Part shown: in pieces, positions 1-8,255 of the stretch | How the letters are laid out: each line of letters opens with the position of its first letter | How positions within the stretch are numbered: position 1 is the first letter of the stretch | Origin: Desulfitobacterium chlororespirans DSM 11544 | GTDB taxonomy: Bacteria > Bacillota > Desulfitobacteriia > Desulfitobacteriales > Desulfitobacteriaceae | Assembly (NCBI RefSeq): GCF_900143285.1 | Contig: NZ_FRDN01000008.1 | Coordinates: 67,926 to 131,925, forward strand | Direction: 5' to 3' | DNA length: 64,000 bases | Position numbers and translations under genes: made by a program | Notes under the pieces: model-generated | What the model saw: only the letters and a program-made list of their open reading frames with translations | Told to the model about the DNA's origin: nothing | Database searches by the model: none

Positions 1-11
1 AATTTCTAAAT

Positions 12-42
12 AAAGCCGACCTGGGATCCCCAGGTCGGCTTT
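12..42 (-). terminator. Hairpin terminator after the small coiled-coil gene
   Basis: A perfect 14-bp inverted repeat (12-25 with 29-42) with a 3-nt loop lies just past the stop codon of the minus-strand gene at 46-273. A GC-rich hairpin with GATCC at its tip sits at the same place behind the related gene at 45186-45428, although the stem sequence differs. Confidence 0.6.
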
Positions 43-45
43 GTA

Positions 46-273
46 TTACATAGCTATTTTTGATTCCAATATTTCTATTCTTCTACGAAGCTCATTTATT
101 TCAGTCTTATCGTCTCTCAGTTCCTTAACTGCTTGCCAAGTCATCTCCGGCTTAGCGGAGATTTCATCCAACTTATCAAGCTTTTTGTATGTTTCTCGAT
201 TGTCAGCCTTCAATGCTTTGATATCGGATTCAATCCGGGCAAGAATATCCAGCCTTTCAAGGATAATATCCAA
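46..273 (-). CDS. Small coiled-coil protein (copy 1), start codon uncertain
   Basis: This 75-residue charged protein is almost wholly helical in appearance, with heptad-like Leu/Ile spacing, and I do not recognise a family. Its N-terminus (DIILERLD) matches the protein at 45186-45428 (DIILEKLE), and promoter, RBS and 3' flank are also conserved between the two loci. The first usable start is TTG at 273, but the GGGAGG ribosome site (291-296) is 17 nt away from it. At ideal distance (8 nt) there is an in-frame ATA at 280-282, exactly where copy 2 has ATG. Either a non-standard AUA start is used, or the TTG is used weakly, or the copy is decaying. Function unknown. Confidence 0.55.
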   Translation of the reverse strand: MDIILERLDILARIESDIKALKADNRETYKKLDKLDEISAKPEMTWQAVKELRDDKTEINELRRRIEILESKIAM

Positions 274-303
274 CTTGTCTATTGCTTATCCCTCCCGAGT
301 TTT

Positions 304-332
304 ATAGTACCACAGTGATATTTGTAATACAA
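304..332 (-). promoter_or_regulatory. Promoter with palindrome TTGTAATACAA, coiled-coil copy 1
   Basis: On the minus strand TTGTAT (332-327) and TACTAT (309-304) are 17 bp apart, a good sigma-A promoter. The -35 overlaps the perfect palindrome TTGTAATACAA (322-332). The same arrangement with the same 17-bp spacing is found at 45450-45478 before copy 2, so the palindrome is a possible operator. Confidence 0.5.
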
Positions 333-506
333 TGCTTGGAGCTACCACTGGCTGAAATGAATGGATTAAGACACATTTTTTAAATCCTTTGCGCAAGCTC
401 TAAAAGGGTCATTTAAGCTACGTTGCTCCCTGTGAGAGAGCGTGGAATACTGGAGAGATATATTTCTATTGAGGTTTTGCAAATAATCTGATAAATTATA
501 GTTAAT

Positions 507-524
507 CGGTCGGCTGGCCGACTG
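507..524. promoter_or_regulatory. Probable TetR operator
   Basis: An imperfect 18-bp palindrome (CGGTCGGCT / GGCCGACTG, 7 of 9 positions paired) lies about 20 bp before the TetR start and directly upstream of its AGGAGG site. The position is typical for autoregulation by a TetR repressor. Confidence 0.45.
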
Positions 525-546
525 AGAAGGAGGTTTTTTCAACTAG

Positions 547-1122
547 ATGGCCAAGAAAGAAGCGACAGAACAACCCATCGACATGCGCCGGCATATTCTC
601 ACTGTGGCCGGTGGATTGATGATTGAAAAAGGAGTCAAGGAAACCAGCTTAAAGGACATTGCCCAGGAAGCGGGGATTAGCAAGGGGACATTATATTACT
701 ACTATTCAGCTAAAGAAGACATCATCTATGACATTGCCAACCATAACTTAAAACAAATTACGGACGGTCTGCTGGCCTGGATTGAAGATGCCAATACAGA
801 AGTTGCCCCTGAAGACATTCTGAAAACATTATTTGAACAAATACTAGAGGCTGAGACCAGGGGAAAGCTTCATCTTTATCTTCTCAGCGATGCAGGAACA
901 ACCAATACCCTTCTCAAAGAAAAATTTAAAGAACAATATCAAGAGTGGAGAAAAACATTGCAATATGGTTTAGATAAGATCTTACCCTCCCAAAACCAAA
1001 AGAACGAAATGCTCTCTTACTTAATTCTGGCCGCCCTTGACGGACTGATTATTCAGAGGTTGTTCGGAACCGAAGAGATTCCTGTGCAAGAAATCGTCAA
1101 GCTCATGGTAAGTGCCGAATAA
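547..1122 (+). CDS. TetR-family transcriptional regulator
   Basis: A 191-residue TetR/AcrR regulator. The N-terminal helix-turn-helix is clear at about residues 30-60 (TSLKDIAQEAGISKGTLYYY), followed by the usual variable ligand-binding helices. The ATG at 547 has an AGGAGG site. The next genes on the same strand are an iron-type alcohol dehydrogenase and an aldehyde dehydrogenase, so it probably senses a fatty alcohol, aldehyde or acid and controls those genes together with its own. The regulator-target link is inferred from position only. Confidence 0.88.
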   Translation: MAKKEATEQPIDMRRHILTVAGGLMIEKGVKETSLKDIAQEAGISKGTLYYYYSAKEDIIYDIANHNLKQITDGLLAWIEDANTEVAPEDILKTLFEQILEAETRGKLHLYLLSDAGTTNTLLKEKFKEQYQEWRKTLQYGLDKILPSQNQKNEMLSYLILAALDGLIIQRLFGTEEIPVQEIVKLMVSAE

Positions 1123-1216
1123 CTTTTAAAAAAGGTCTCCCAAGAGTTGCTTAGAATAGGGAAGCTAGACCGTTGATTAAGATACCCAAATTGTAAAAGA
1201 AAGTGAGACGATCGAG

Positions 1217-2434
1217 ATGAATACCTTGTATTGCAGATTGTATCAGAGGACTTTGCAATTAGCATCTTATTTCCTTCCCTGGCGCAAACCTACCTTGCTG
1301 GAAGGCGCAAATAGTTTAAACAAGCTGCCTGAGGTAATAAACCGCAAGGGTATGAGCAAAGTCCTGATTGTCACGGATCAGGGAGTTTCTTCATTAGGGC
1401 TGATGAATAGCTTTCTTCAGGGTCTTGATAAGGCAGGAGTCAGGTATAGTGTTTATGATAAAACCGTACCAAATCCTACCCTTGATAATATTGAAGAAGC
1501 CCTGAAAGTGTACCAGGAACATCGGTGCGAAGGCATTGTGGCCTTTGGCGGCGGTTCTCCCATGGACTGTGCCAAGGGGGTGGGAGCCAGAGTAGCCAAT
1601 CCCCATAAGAGCATTTCGCAAATGAAGGGCGTTCTTAAAGTGAGGAGAAAGCTTCCGCCTTTGTTTGCCATTCCTACCACAGCCGGGACAGGAAGTGAAG
1701 CCACCCTTGCCGCCGTTATATCAGATCCCCGAAACCGTGAAAAATACCCGGTTAACGATACGGCACTTATCCCTCACTATGCCGTCCTCGATCCGTTGCT
1801 GACTGTGGGTCTGCCGAAACACATCACTTCCACAACAGGCCTGGATGCCCTGACCCATGCGGTGGAAGCTTACATTGGCAGAAGCAATACCCAGGAGACC
1901 AAGGAATTAAGCCGGAAAGCAGTGCGCCTGATTTTTGATAATCTCTATATAGCCTATTCTCAGGGAGAGAATATAAAGGCCCGGGAGAATATGCTCAAGG
2001 CCTCCTATTATGCCGGAGTGGCCTTTACCCGCGCTTATGTGGGATATATTCATGCTCTGGCTCATGCTTTGGGAGGCTTTTACGGAGTTCCTCATGGTTT
2101 GGCTAATGCCGTAATCCTTCCTTATGTTCTGGAATACTATGGAGAGGCGGTCCATGAACGGCTGGCTGAATTAGCCGATGTCCTGGAAATGGGTTCGCTT
2201 GGGGATAGCCATGAGAAAAAAGCAACCCTATTCATTGAGGCCATCAAGGAACTAAGTAAAAAAATGGACATTCCTCGAAAAATTGACGGTATTCTCGCCG
2301 AAGATATCCCTTTGCTGGTAGAGCATGCCTGGAAGGAAGCCACCCCACTTTATCCCGTCCCCAAGTTCTTGTCCAGAAATGACCTGAGTAATATCCTGCA
2401 CCTGATTAGTACAGCCAAAAAGGAGGAGGTCTAA
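1217..2434 (+). CDS. Iron-type (group III) alcohol dehydrogenase
   Basis: This 405-residue NAD(P)-dependent alcohol dehydrogenase belongs to the iron-dependent family. Visible motifs are the nucleotide-binding GGGSPMDCAK at about residue 112, TTAGTGSEAT near 155, the metal-site helix GLDALTHAVEAY near 207, and the His cluster HALAHALGGFYGVPHG near 280. It should interconvert an alcohol and an aldehyde. The ALDH gene starts one base after its stop, with an AGGAGGAG site inside its last codons, so the pair forms an alcohol-to-acid (or reverse) module. The about 30-residue N-terminal extension rich in aromatic residues suggests a hydrophobic substrate, which is inference. Confidence 0.9.
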   Translation: MNTLYCRLYQRTLQLASYFLPWRKPTLLEGANSLNKLPEVINRKGMSKVLIVTDQGVSSLGLMNSFLQGLDKAGVRYSVYDKTVPNPTLDNIEEALKVYQEHRCEGIVAFGGGSPMDCAKGVGARVANPHKSISQMKGVLKVRRKLPPLFAIPTTAGTGSEATLAAVISDPRNREKYPVNDTALIPHYAVLDPLLTVGLPKHITSTTGLDALTHAVEAYIGRSNTQETKELSRKAVRLIFDNLYIAYSQGENIKARENMLKASYYAGVAFTRAYVGYIHALAHALGGFYGVPHGLANAVILPYVLEYYGEAVHERLAELADVLEMGSLGDSHEKKATLFIEAIKELSKKMDIPRKIDGILAEDIPLLVEHAWKEATPLYPVPKFLSRNDLSNILHLISTAKKEEV

Positions 2435-2435
2435 G

Positions 2436-3806
2436 ATGTCGGATATAAAAGAAATTTTGGCCAAGCAAAAGGCTTTTTTCGAAACAGGGAAAACTAAGGA
2501 GCTACAGTTTCGGGTGAATATGCTGAATAAATTGCGGTCGGCCATAAAAACCCATGAAGAGGAGATTATGGCGGCTTTGAAGGCTGACCTGAATAAAGCG
2601 CCTTTTGAAGCCTATGCCACAGAAGTGGGCATGGTTCTGGAAGAGCTTAACTACACGCTTAAACATATCTCAAGCTGGGTCAAACCTAAACGTGTGCGGA
2701 CTCCTCTGGTGCACTTTCCTTCCGCCAGCTATCTTTATACAGAACCCTACGGCTCCGTCTTAATTATGTCGCCCTGGAATTATCCTTTTCAGCTGACCCT
2801 GGCTCCTTTGGTGGGGGCCATAAGTGCAGGAAACTGCGCCGTTCTCAAGCCATCGGAGTATTCGGCCAACACTTCCGCAATGATCGAGAGGATAGTCAAA
2901 GAAATCTTTGACGAGTCCTTTGTGGCCGTGGTGCGCGGAGGCCGAGAAGCCAACAAAACCCTGCTCAATGAAAAGTTTGACTATATCTTTTTTACCGGCA
3001 GCATCCAGGTGGGAAAAACGGTGATGGAATCCGCCGCCAGGTACCTGACCCCGGTAACTCTGGAATTGGGCGGGAAAAGCCCCTGTATTGTCGATAACAC
3101 TGCCGATCTTGAATTGGCGGCCAAAAGAATCGTCTGGGGAAAATTTCTGAATGCGGGACAGACCTGTGTTGCTCCAGATTATTTGCTTGTGCATAGGACT
3201 GTTAAAGAAAAACTCATCCAGGAGATCAAGAAATCCATCACCGCCTTTTATGGCCATGATCCTTTAGGCAACGAGGACTATCCTAAAATAATCAATCAGA
3301 AGCACTTCGAGCGGCTTTTAGGCTTGCTGAAGAGCGGGCGGGTTATAGAGGGAGGAAGGTCCGAAGAGAAAACCAGGCGGATTGCGCCCACCATTTTGGA
3401 TGATGTAACCTGGGAAAGCCCAGTGATGAAGGAAGAAATCTTTGGGCCTCTGCTGCCGGTGTTGGAATTTGAGAGCTTTGACGCTGCCCTTTCTATGGTC
3501 AATCAGCATCCCAAGCCGCTGGCTTTGTATCTGTTCACCAGAAGCAAGGATCATGAGGCCCAGGCCATCGGCAAAACATCCTTTGGCGGTGGATGCATCA
3601 ATGATACGATTATACATCTGGCTAACCCCAATCTGCGCTTCGGAGGTGTGGGGGAGAGCGGCATGGGTCAGTATCACGGCAAAGGAAGCTACGATACCTT
3701 TTCTCATGTGAAAAGCATTATGAAAAAATCCAATATGCTGGATATCCCGCTCCGGTATCCGCCTTTTAAAAATCATTTGTCCCTGCTTAAGAAGATTATG
3801 AAGTAA
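2436..3806 (+). CDS. Aldehyde dehydrogenase, class-3-like
   Basis: A 456-residue NAD(P)-dependent aldehyde dehydrogenase. The length, shorter than the 480-500 of most ALDHs, and the motif MSPWNYPFQL fit the class 3 / fatty-aldehyde group. The catalytic Glu lies in LELGGKSP and the catalytic Cys in NAGQTCVAPDY; GSIQVGK is the cofactor loop. The C-terminus carries a Lys-rich tail. It follows the alcohol dehydrogenase by one base and ends just before a strong terminator, so TetR, ADH and ALDH probably form one transcription unit. It likely oxidises the aldehyde made by the ADH. Confidence 0.9.
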   Translation: MSDIKEILAKQKAFFETGKTKELQFRVNMLNKLRSAIKTHEEEIMAALKADLNKAPFEAYATEVGMVLEELNYTLKHISSWVKPKRVRTPLVHFPSASYLYTEPYGSVLIMSPWNYPFQLTLAPLVGAISAGNCAVLKPSEYSANTSAMIERIVKEIFDESFVAVVRGGREANKTLLNEKFDYIFFTGSIQVGKTVMESAARYLTPVTLELGGKSPCIVDNTADLELAAKRIVWGKFLNAGQTCVAPDYLLVHRTVKEKLIQEIKKSITAFYGHDPLGNEDYPKIINQKHFERLLGLLKSGRVIEGGRSEEKTRRIAPTILDDVTWESPVMKEEIFGPLLPVLEFESFDAALSMVNQHPKPLALYLFTRSKDHEAQAIGKTSFGGGCINDTIIHLANPNLRFGGVGESGMGQYHGKGSYDTFSHVKSIMKKSNMLDIPLRYPPFKNHLSLLKKIMK

Positions 3807-3810
3807 AAAT

Positions 3811-3842
3811 TTCAGCACAGACTGCGATCAGTCTGTGCTGAA
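3811..3842 (+). terminator. Terminator of the TetR-ADH-ALDH unit
   Basis: A perfect 14-bp stem (TTCAGCACAGACTG and its complement) with a CGAT loop starts five bases after the ALDH stop. It can also serve the minus-strand micro-ORF at 3859-3936. Confidence 0.75.
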
Positions 3843-3858
3843 AACTATCCCTTGAATT

Positions 3859-3936
3859 TTAGAAGACAAGACCGAGAGCGATCAGAATAAGAATAGCAAT
3901 GGCGATAATGCCAATTCCTGCTGCACATAGAAACAT
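3859..3936 (-). CDS. 25-residue hydrophobic membrane microprotein
   Basis: Minus-strand ATG at 3936-3934, with AGGAGG (3945-3950) eight bases upstream, opens a 25-codon frame. After the first four residues the product is an uninterrupted run of Ala, Ile, Leu, Gly and Val (AGIGIIAIAILILIALGLVF), a single membrane segment. The length, near-ideal RBS and absence of any polar residue argue for a real gene. It resembles in size the tiny hydrophobic proteins that Firmicutes make during sporulation or as toxins, but I cannot assign a family. Confidence 0.55.
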   Translation of the reverse strand: MFLCAAGIGIIAIAILILIALGLVF

Positions 3937-4065
3937 ACATTCAACCTCCTTTAGGTTATATTCCATAATATGCAAAAAGTGCTCTTGTGGAATATTAAGG
4001 AAGAGGGATTGAATCTGATTTCAGGGAAGGACGACTTGGTATAGTAAGTTCACTTGAAGCATAAA

Positions 4066-4227
4066 TCATTTTCGAATAATGTATCTTAGCATCTGGATGT
4101 GTAATGCTTGATCAATGACAAGCTGTACGAGCTTGGCGTTTTCAGCTCTCAATCTGCTGATATCAGAGGTTCTATTCAGGTTATAGTTCAGAGTATTTAA
4201 GAGTTTCTCGGTACAATATTTTATCAT
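4066..4227 (-). CDS. 53-residue protein resembling the end of an IS3 transposase OrfA
   Basis: The frame starts at ATG 4227 with AAGGAGGA (4237-4244) nine bases upstream and runs 53 codons. The second half (LRAENAKLVQLVIDQALHIQ, then MLRYIIRK) looks like the leucine-zipper C-terminus of IS3-family OrfA proteins (ENAKLKRLVADQALDIQMLK type). No OrfB follows and no IS ends were seen. It may be a solo remnant kept as a small coiled-coil protein or a decaying fragment; the good RBS favours expression. Confidence 0.5.
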   Translation of the reverse strand: MIKYCTEKLLNTLNYNLNRTSDISRLRAENAKLVQLVIDQALHIQMLRYIIRK

Positions 4228-4588
4228 TGTAATATTTCCTCCTTTTTGAAAATCCTAAATTTGTTAATTAATTATATTTTGGAGGATAACATAATATGAC
4301 AAGACCGACATAATTACATCTTATCATAAAATTAAACCTATATGAATCTGGATATAAGTTGTTGATATAATTTACATTTATTGGTAGAATAAAGTTGCCG
4401 GACCTCATAAGTCTGTGGATTGAAATATATATGTTTTTTTGTACGAAAAGGATGTCTTTCCATAAGATCTGGTAAAGATGTTCTTTTTCTTTATTGGGTT
4501 TGAAAAACGACAAAATACAACACAAAATATGGTAAAAGAGGAGCTATAATAAAAGACAAGCTCGAATTTAATAGAGAGGAGGATGTTC
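4228..4588. other. Gene-poor, AT-rich stretch before the cas operon
   Basis: About 360 bases with no convincing gene. A TATAAT at 4545-4550 is the best -10 for the cas operon, though no good -35 is visible 17 bp upstream. An 85-codon frame on the minus strand (4268-4525) has no RBS and no recognisable composition. The GAGAGGAGG at 4574-4582 is the ribosome site for cas5. Confidence 0.4.
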
Positions 4589-5263
4589 ATGGTTCGATTA
4601 TCTTATCCTATTGCCATGGAGATAGCCGGCAATACCGCTATGTGGACAAGGCCGGATAGCGGTGACTGTCCGGTTAGCTATCCAGCTCCGACCTATTCTG
4701 CAGTCAAAGCTATTTTTGAATCTGTGGCATGGGGGCCCGGCGTGGAAATAATTCCTACAAAAGTAGAGTTGTGTGCGCCTATACAATACCACTCTTATTG
4801 CACCAACTATGGAGGACCGTTACGAAGTACTAAATCGATTAAAGAGGGAAATAATTATCAGTTGTATGCTACCGTGTTAATTGATGTCTGCTATAGAATC
4901 TACGCAGAAGTTGTTCCTTTTAAAGATAAAAGCCGATTGCCGGAAAGTGCTGTGCAATGGGATAAAAAGACGACCTCACCCGGACATGCTTATCAAAGTA
5001 TTTTTAAAAGAAGGCTTAAACGAGGTCAATGCTATTCCATTCCCACATTAGGATGGAAAGAATTTACCCCTTCTTATTTCGGCGAATTTCGGGACACAAC
5101 CCAGGTGCTCTCCGATGCACTTCCCATCGTCATACCATCGATGCTAAGGCGGGTTTTTGCCAAAGGATATGGGTCTCCGGTTTCCTATGTCTATGACAAT
5201 GATCTCGTCATCCGGAATGGCGTGCTGGAGTATCCGCAAAGGAGTGAAAACTATGCTCAATGA
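4589..5263 (+). CDS. cas5c: CRISPR-associated protein Cas5, type I-C-like
   Basis: The 224-residue product carries the Cas5d/I-C signature at the N-terminus (TAMWTRPDSGDCPVSYPAPT, then YSAVKAIFESVAWGP) and the central QLYATVLIDVCYRIYAEV. In I-C systems this protein is a catalytic RNase that cleaves the CRISPR repeat and stays on the crRNA 5' handle, replacing Cas6; no cas6 is present here. An ATG at 4583 directly abuts the AGAGGAGG site, so ATG 4589, six bases downstream, is the better start. The stop overlaps the cas8c start by 11 bases. Confidence 0.85.
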   Translation: MVRLSYPIAMEIAGNTAMWTRPDSGDCPVSYPAPTYSAVKAIFESVAWGPGVEIIPTKVELCAPIQYHSYCTNYGGPLRSTKSIKEGNNYQLYATVLIDVCYRIYAEVVPFKDKSRLPESAVQWDKKTTSPGHAYQSIFKRRLKRGQCYSIPTLGWKEFTPSYFGEFRDTTQVLSDALPIVIPSMLRRVFAKGYGSPVSYVYDNDLVIRNGVLEYPQRSENYAQ

Positions 5264-7358
5264 ATTGTATAGTTTGTCCACTGCCATGAAAAGTAAAGGG
5301 ATCAGCGCCAAGGAATGGCATAGGGAATATAAATCTTTACCTAAAGTAACAGCCAAATCACCCTGTATTAGAATATGGCTTGCTCAGGATGGCTCGATCT
5401 GTGGACTTGAGAGCATAAGTGCTGAACTTGCCCAGTCGTTGAGAAAATACGGGAACAACCAGGGAACTTTTCCCGCTTTCAATATCGCTCCCCTTTACCG
5501 TATCACAGAAGAAGAGCAGCTTACCCTGTTGGAACAAATTGAAAAAGGCACTATTCCTCTTGATCTTGACAAAATCAAATCATGGTGTGTCCATGACAAC
5601 TGGAAAGGAAGCATTGTCAAAAAAGTCGATAGAAGCTTGCATACTATTCCTCAGACTCTTTCGGGTCTAATTGGGAATCAAGAACAACCCGAAGGAAGGC
5701 TCATTTCCAAGCTGATCCAGTTAGCCTCCGGTTTCAGAAATGAGCCAGATAAAAGCTTTAAGTCTGCCCTGGAAAAGTGCGTTTTCGCCAAGCTTCAAAA
5801 ACAAGAGGACATTGGTACTTTGCTTGCAGTGCTATTCCATAAAGGTAACCCCAAAAAAGAACATAATGGTGATACAGGCTCAATTTCAATTGTATTGGAT
5901 TTATTTGATTGGCAACAGTATGGGTACCCTGTAACAAGCCAACACTTCACCGAATGGCTCAACGATATGTTGTTGAAATCCAGCTTGCAGAGTGCGTCCC
6001 AACCATCTAAGGATGTTGAACGTGATGCCTTTGGTATTCCTTTTATCAATCCCGATGAACCGATGCCAAGCGTGAAGCTCAGTGGTTTTGAGGTAACCCT
6101 GCGTTCGATGTTCAACGGACAGCCTTGCCAGTACCGTTATGAACAAATCGATGATGGCTCTTATCCCATTGCCATGGAAAACCGCTCGCTTATCAAAAAA
6201 TCGCTGGAATGGGCTGCCGATCTGGAGCGGGAGGGTGTCACATGGCGGAAAATTGATAAGAGCGAAATCGTATTTGCCTATCCTTCCAAGCTGCCGGAAG
6301 TTTTACCGAAATTTGTTTCAATCTTCGGCTCCGGTCAGGCAGAAAATTCGGCCCAGGCAGCAGCGCGTTTTGAGAATATCGCCAACGATTTTATTAGGAC
6401 ACTTAGAGGCCTTCTTCCAAAGGAAACTCCCCGATTTATTCAAATTTTCACGATCCGCAAACTGGATAAAGCCCGCTCAAAGGTGATATTTACCCGCAAT
6501 TGTTCGCCGGATCAGCTTATTCAAGCGGCGGAAGACTGGCAGGCCGGTTGTGGGAATATACCGGAAACAGATCTAGGTAAAAGAGAGATTCCTTTTCCGC
6601 TGCAAGTAGCTCGAATCGTCAACAATGTGTGGAAGCAAAACGGGGAATTGGCTCAGGGTCAGACTGCCGTTGAACGAATGAAATATTATCAGGGCATGGA
6701 ATTGCTTCTTGATCCTATGCAGGAAAATATGATTGATAATTATCTTCATGTCGCACTCACCCATTCATCCGGGTTAGCAAGCTATATTGGCAACTGGGTG
6801 CATGGCGGTTCGAACTGCAAGAGCAGGACAGAAGAGAAAGCTTTAGAGAAATTAAAAAATGAAACAGTTCTTCTGTTGGCTGTCTTAGGGTTGCTGCTGT
6901 ACAAACGGGGGGAGAGAAAGGAGAAATACATGGAAAATATGGCGTATTTGGTCGGACAGCTCTTGAAAATATCCGACGAGCTGCATACCTTGTATTGCAA
7001 AGTTGTGCGGGGTGGGGATGTTCCTCCGCAACTGGCGGGCAGCGCTTTGTTTGCAGCGGCCAGCGAAAGGCCTTACCAAACGATAGCTCAGTTGTCCCTT
7101 CGCATGAATCCTTATATAACCTGGGCCAAACACTACCGCTTTAAAAATATTTCAACTAAAGATGAAGAAAGCTGGAGAGCACGCTGGTATCTCAATTTGT
7201 ATGAAGATGCGGCAAATAAATTGCTTCCTGTAATGACGGATTCAACACGTTTTAATGATTTTGAAAAGGCACAGCTTTTTATTGGCTATCTGGCATCCTT
7301 TCCTAAAAGAGGGTCTTCAGTAACTGTGGCCGATGAGAGCGATAATGATAATATGTAG
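5253..7358 (+). CDS. cas8c: Cas8c-like large subunit (Csd1-related)
   Basis: A 701-residue protein in the large-subunit position between cas5 and cas7. The N-terminus does not look like standard Csd1, but the middle (KARSKVIFTR, then a long helical C-terminal half) and the context fit a Cas8c that recognises the PAM and anchors Cascade. The open frame extends upstream to 5157, but ATG 5253 has AAAGGAG at 5239-5245 and fits the overlap with cas5. Length is above the usual roughly 570-620 residues. Identity is fairly sure from context, exact subtype less so. Confidence 0.7.
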   Translation: MLNELYSLSTAMKSKGISAKEWHREYKSLPKVTAKSPCIRIWLAQDGSICGLESISAELAQSLRKYGNNQGTFPAFNIAPLYRITEEEQLTLLEQIEKGTIPLDLDKIKSWCVHDNWKGSIVKKVDRSLHTIPQTLSGLIGNQEQPEGRLISKLIQLASGFRNEPDKSFKSALEKCVFAKLQKQEDIGTLLAVLFHKGNPKKEHNGDTGSISIVLDLFDWQQYGYPVTSQHFTEWLNDMLLKSSLQSASQPSKDVERDAFGIPFINPDEPMPSVKLSGFEVTLRSMFNGQPCQYRYEQIDDGSYPIAMENRSLIKKSLEWAADLEREGVTWRKIDKSEIVFAYPSKLPEVLPKFVSIFGSGQAENSAQAAARFENIANDFIRTLRGLLPKETPRFIQIFTIRKLDKARSKVIFTRNCSPDQLIQAAEDWQAGCGNIPETDLGKREIPFPLQVARIVNNVWKQNGELAQGQTAVERMKYYQGMELLLDPMQENMIDNYLHVALTHSSGLASYIGNWVHGGSNCKSRTEEKALEKLKNETVLLLAVLGLLLYKRGERKEKYMENMAYLVGQLLKISDELHTLYCKVVRGGDVPPQLAGSALFAAASERPYQTIAQLSLRMNPYITWAKHYRFKNISTKDEESWRARWYLNLYEDAANKLLPVMTDSTRFNDFEKAQLFIGYLASFPKRGSSVTVADESDNDNM

Positions 7359-7370
7359 GAGGGGCTAATT

Positions 7371-8255
7371 ATGAACAGTGAAATCAAGCGCGCAACCGGT
7401 TTAATGGTCATTGAAGTTGTAAATTCAAATGCAAACGGCGACCCGGACAGGGAGAGCGATCCCCGTCAGCGTCCTAATGGTATAGGGGAAATTTCACCAG
7501 TTTCCTTCAAACGCAAGCTGCGTGATTTGGTGGGAGACCACGATAGTGTGTTTTATCAAAATCTCCCGGCGGTTTACATTAAAAACTCGGATCACTACTG
7601 CATATTGGAATCGCGGGGGCGTGACAGGAAATCCATTCAAAGTGAGATGTCGAAAGATATTAAAAACTTTGAACAGAAGAGTTTTTTGGAGAGCACTTTT
7701 GTTAAAAAATATTGGGATGCAAGAATCTTTGGCAACACTTTTTTGGAAGAGGGAGCGAATAAAGGGTTTATCAAAACAGGTGTTGTTCAGTTTGGTGTAG
7801 GTACGTCGATTTCTCCGGTCAATATCATTCGTCATACCAATACGAATAAAGCCGGTGTGCAAGAGGGTAAAAATGCCGGAATGGCTCCCTTAGCCTTTCG
7901 CATCGTGGAGCACGGTGTTTATTGTATGCCGTTTTTTGTGAATCCCAATTATGCAGCCAAGACAGGCTGCACTCAAGAAGATATTGACCTGCTTAAGCTA
8001 TTAATTCCCAAAGCGTATGACCTGAATCGTTCTGCCATTCGCCCCGATGTGCGCATTCGGCATGCCTGGTATATTGAACATCTGAATGCTCTGGGCAGTT
8101 GCCCGGATTATCTCCTCCTGGAAGCGCTTACACCAAAACGTACTGGCGATGTGACCACAGCATCGAAAAGCTGGGCTGATTATGAAGACAAGACAGATCT
8201 ACCGGAAGAATTGAAGGCCAAAGTGAGCTCTGCAACCGACCTGATGCTGGTATGA
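7371..8255 (+). CDS. cas7: Cas7 backbone protein (Csd2/Csh2 family)
   Basis: A 294-residue RAMP protein that forms the helical backbone of Cascade along the crRNA. The N-terminus has the family signature NSNANGDPDRESDPR followed by SFKRKLRDLV, and the middle GDVT/RHTNTNKAG region fits the family. It sits 12 bases after cas8c with an AGGAGG site, and its stop overlaps the cas3 start (ATGA). Confidence 0.88.
   Translation: MNSEIKRATGLMVIEVVNSNANGDPDRESDPRQRPNGIGEISPVSFKRKLRDLVGDHDSVFYQNLPAVYIKNSDHYCILESRGRDRKSIQSEMSKDIKNFEQKSFLESTFVKKYWDARIFGNTFLEEGANKGFIKTGVVQFGVGTSISPVNIIRHTNTNKAGVQEGKNAGMAPLAFRIVEHGVYCMPFFVNPNYAAKTGCTQEDIDLLKLLIPKAYDLNRSAIRPDVRIRHAWYIEHLNALGSCPDYLLLEALTPKRTGDVTTASKSWADYEDKTDLPEELKAKVSSATDLMLV

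Noticed and set aside
4066-4227. Spo0E-like phosphatase
   Set aside because: The short length fits, but the Spo0E SQxLD-type motif is absent.
4268-4525. 85-codon minus-strand frame before the cas operon
   Set aside because: No ribosome site, low-complexity AT-driven composition and no recognisable pattern.
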